A stretch of 64,000 bases of DNA from Gordionus sp. m RMFG-2023 (lineage: Eukaryota > Nematomorpha > Gordioida > Chordodea > Parachordodidae), in assembly GCF_954871325.1 (NCBI RefSeq), contig NC_088778.1, positions 29,869,120 to 29,933,119 of the forward strand, written 5' to 3'. The notes under the pieces are model-generated. The model saw nothing but the letters and a program-made list of their open reading frames with translations. It did no database searches and was not told the origin of the DNA. Below, piece after piece: positions 62,692 to 64,000 of the stretch. Every line of letters starts with the position of its first letter. Positions within the stretch are counted from its first letter, which is position 1. Made by a program: the position numbers and the translations under genes.

Positions 62692-62930
62692 ATTTTACTA
62701 TCAATTTTTAATAAATCAACAATTCAAAATATTTTCCCTGATGAAGGGGAACTTTTCGTCGTTATAAACGGAATTCACTCTGTCAATGGAATTGAAGAAG
62801 AAGCAAAATGACTAGGGGAATTTTCTGGATTATTATATCGAATTCTGCAGCTTTCTCATCCCTAACGCTATTTGTAAAAGTTTTGGCAAAAAGGTCGCAA
62901 GTACAATTTCTATTAGCATCGCAAAGTTGA
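62692..62930 (+). pseudogene. Possible DEG/ENaC channel N-terminal relic
   Basis: One frame reads FVVINGIHSVNGIEEEAK up to a TGA at 62809. The overlapping +1 frame from the ATG at 62808 continues MTRGIFWIIISNSAAF and LTLFVKVLAKRSQVQF to a TGA at 62928. The order resembles the N-terminal part of degenerin/epithelial sodium channels: a short HG-type motif, then a basic residue, then FW and the first membrane segment. Here the HG motif reads HS. A frameshift separates the halves and nothing further downstream matches, so it is a relic or chance resemblance. Confidence 0.3.
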
Positions 62931-64000
62931 GAACGAATTTAGCTTTGGTGATTAATTTACGCTAACTGTATAAAGTATCCAGATTCAATGACGATTAACT
63001 CTGATAGGTAAGCTTTTAGATTAAGTTGCCTCGCTTTTTGTAATGCGAAATAATCATAGGGTTCGTCAGAGAGACCCCTTTTTAAAAAAAAATGCGAATA
63101 AGAAAATTCAACAATATCCTTGAAATATTTTAGATCAATAAATAATTTTTAATATTTGTATTGCAAAGTATATTGTTTAAATATTTTTGAATAAAATTAA
63201 TGGTGTAATTTACGAAAAAAATATTTGAAATTTGAGGGATTTTTTTTTAGATAGCCCTATTAGTTAAATATTTTCCGCTGGTGGTACCACACTCACCTAT
63301 TGTGGCATCATGAAGTAAACCGTGTTCTTTATACATTCAAGGGTTTTTTTTGCCTTCCTAGCAGAATTGTTAAGATTCTTTTTAAATGTATACAGATACA
63401 TGGTCCAAAAGTATCTAGATACCCATACACTCTTGTAAAATGTATATCTGGTTACAGATATGATATTTCAAGATATTTTCGTATTGTATTTTTTTTATAG
63501 CCTTTACAGCATCTCTTTTGCGAGTTAAATTATTTATAAGGATCTAGGCATTCATAAGTTTCCAACTCTTTTAGTTAGCCCAAATAATTTTATGGCGAAA
63601 ATATTATCACCCCTATCAATGTTTATCTACCAATTTTTAGTTAAAAAAAAAGACTTTCTGCACTCGATCCAAACAAACTCGGACTGACATTTTATCGATT
63701 CGATTTGGACCTTGATTTTTAAATTAATTTGGACCAGATGGGACACGGATCTCGAGATTTTTTATCAGAATTAATTTATAAAAAATTGTTTAATATCCTT
63801 GAGCTCTCTTAAATTTTTCGTATTTCGTGCTATTTCAACTGTTCCAAAGATAATGGAATCATTAGAAAGGTAAAATCCTGAAGCAAATCTGTCAGACCTT
63901 AAAAAAATAGGTATAATGCAAGATTTGCTCCAAGGCCACATTTATAGTGAGCTCGATTTGTTCAAGCGATGCGAAATTAACTAGCCAGCGAAATCACAGC
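62931..64000. other. Gene-free right edge
   Basis: No gene recognised. The open frame at 63300-63500 (plus, 66 aa) has no known domain. Confidence 0.45.

Overview
This is a very A+T-rich metazoan nuclear genome window (phase-consistent GT-AG introns, clade-typical serpins, a GAMT-like methyltransferase, RTE-type LINE, tRNA-derived SINE, many small inverted-repeat transposons). The exact organism cannot be fixed from the sequence. An A+T-rich invertebrate, for example a cnidarian or myxozoan-like animal, fits but is only a guess.

Layout. (1) 1-10.45 kb is a nest of palindromes. A fossil LTR-retroelement with Gag-like remnants lies head-to-head with itself (171-10146). Into its left arm a 6.45-kb foldback DNA transposon (490-6942) has inserted, with an exact 8-bp target duplication, arms of about 2.7 kb, GGGTCG-type subterminal repeats and 118-bp tandem repeats. 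(2) 10.45-12.23 kb is a decayed RTE-clade LINE. (3) 12.2-43 kb is a serpin cluster, all on the minus strand: six loci, five with all three coding exons and one truncated. They form three paralogous pairs. The right-hand four come from a tandem duplication of about 8 kb (26.2-34.3 and 34.3-41.8 kb) whose junction beheads one serpin. (4) 43-48.8 kb is gene-poor. (5) 48.82-61.12 kb is a five-exon plus-strand gene for a guanidinoacetate N-methyltransferase-like protein (329 aa) with an acidic N-terminal extension, split by an intron of 7.6 kb. (6) 61.1-64 kb is gene-poor, with one possible DEG/ENaC-channel relic.

How things fit together. A family of about 220-bp elements with TAGTGTTGTTAA ends and 8-bp target duplications (hAT-like) is scattered through the window. 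The giant foldback carries the same ends, so one transposase probably moved both. A tRNA-derived SINE at 30.9 kb ends in the same 3' tail as the LINE at 12.2 kb, a textbook LINE/SINE partnership. The paralogous segment still holds the empty site, which dates the SINE after the serpin duplication, whereas two kinds of small element are shared by both duplicates and so are older. The serpins differ mainly at the reactive-centre P1/P1' residues (Thr-Ser, Arg-Ser, Arg-Ala), suggesting different target proteases.
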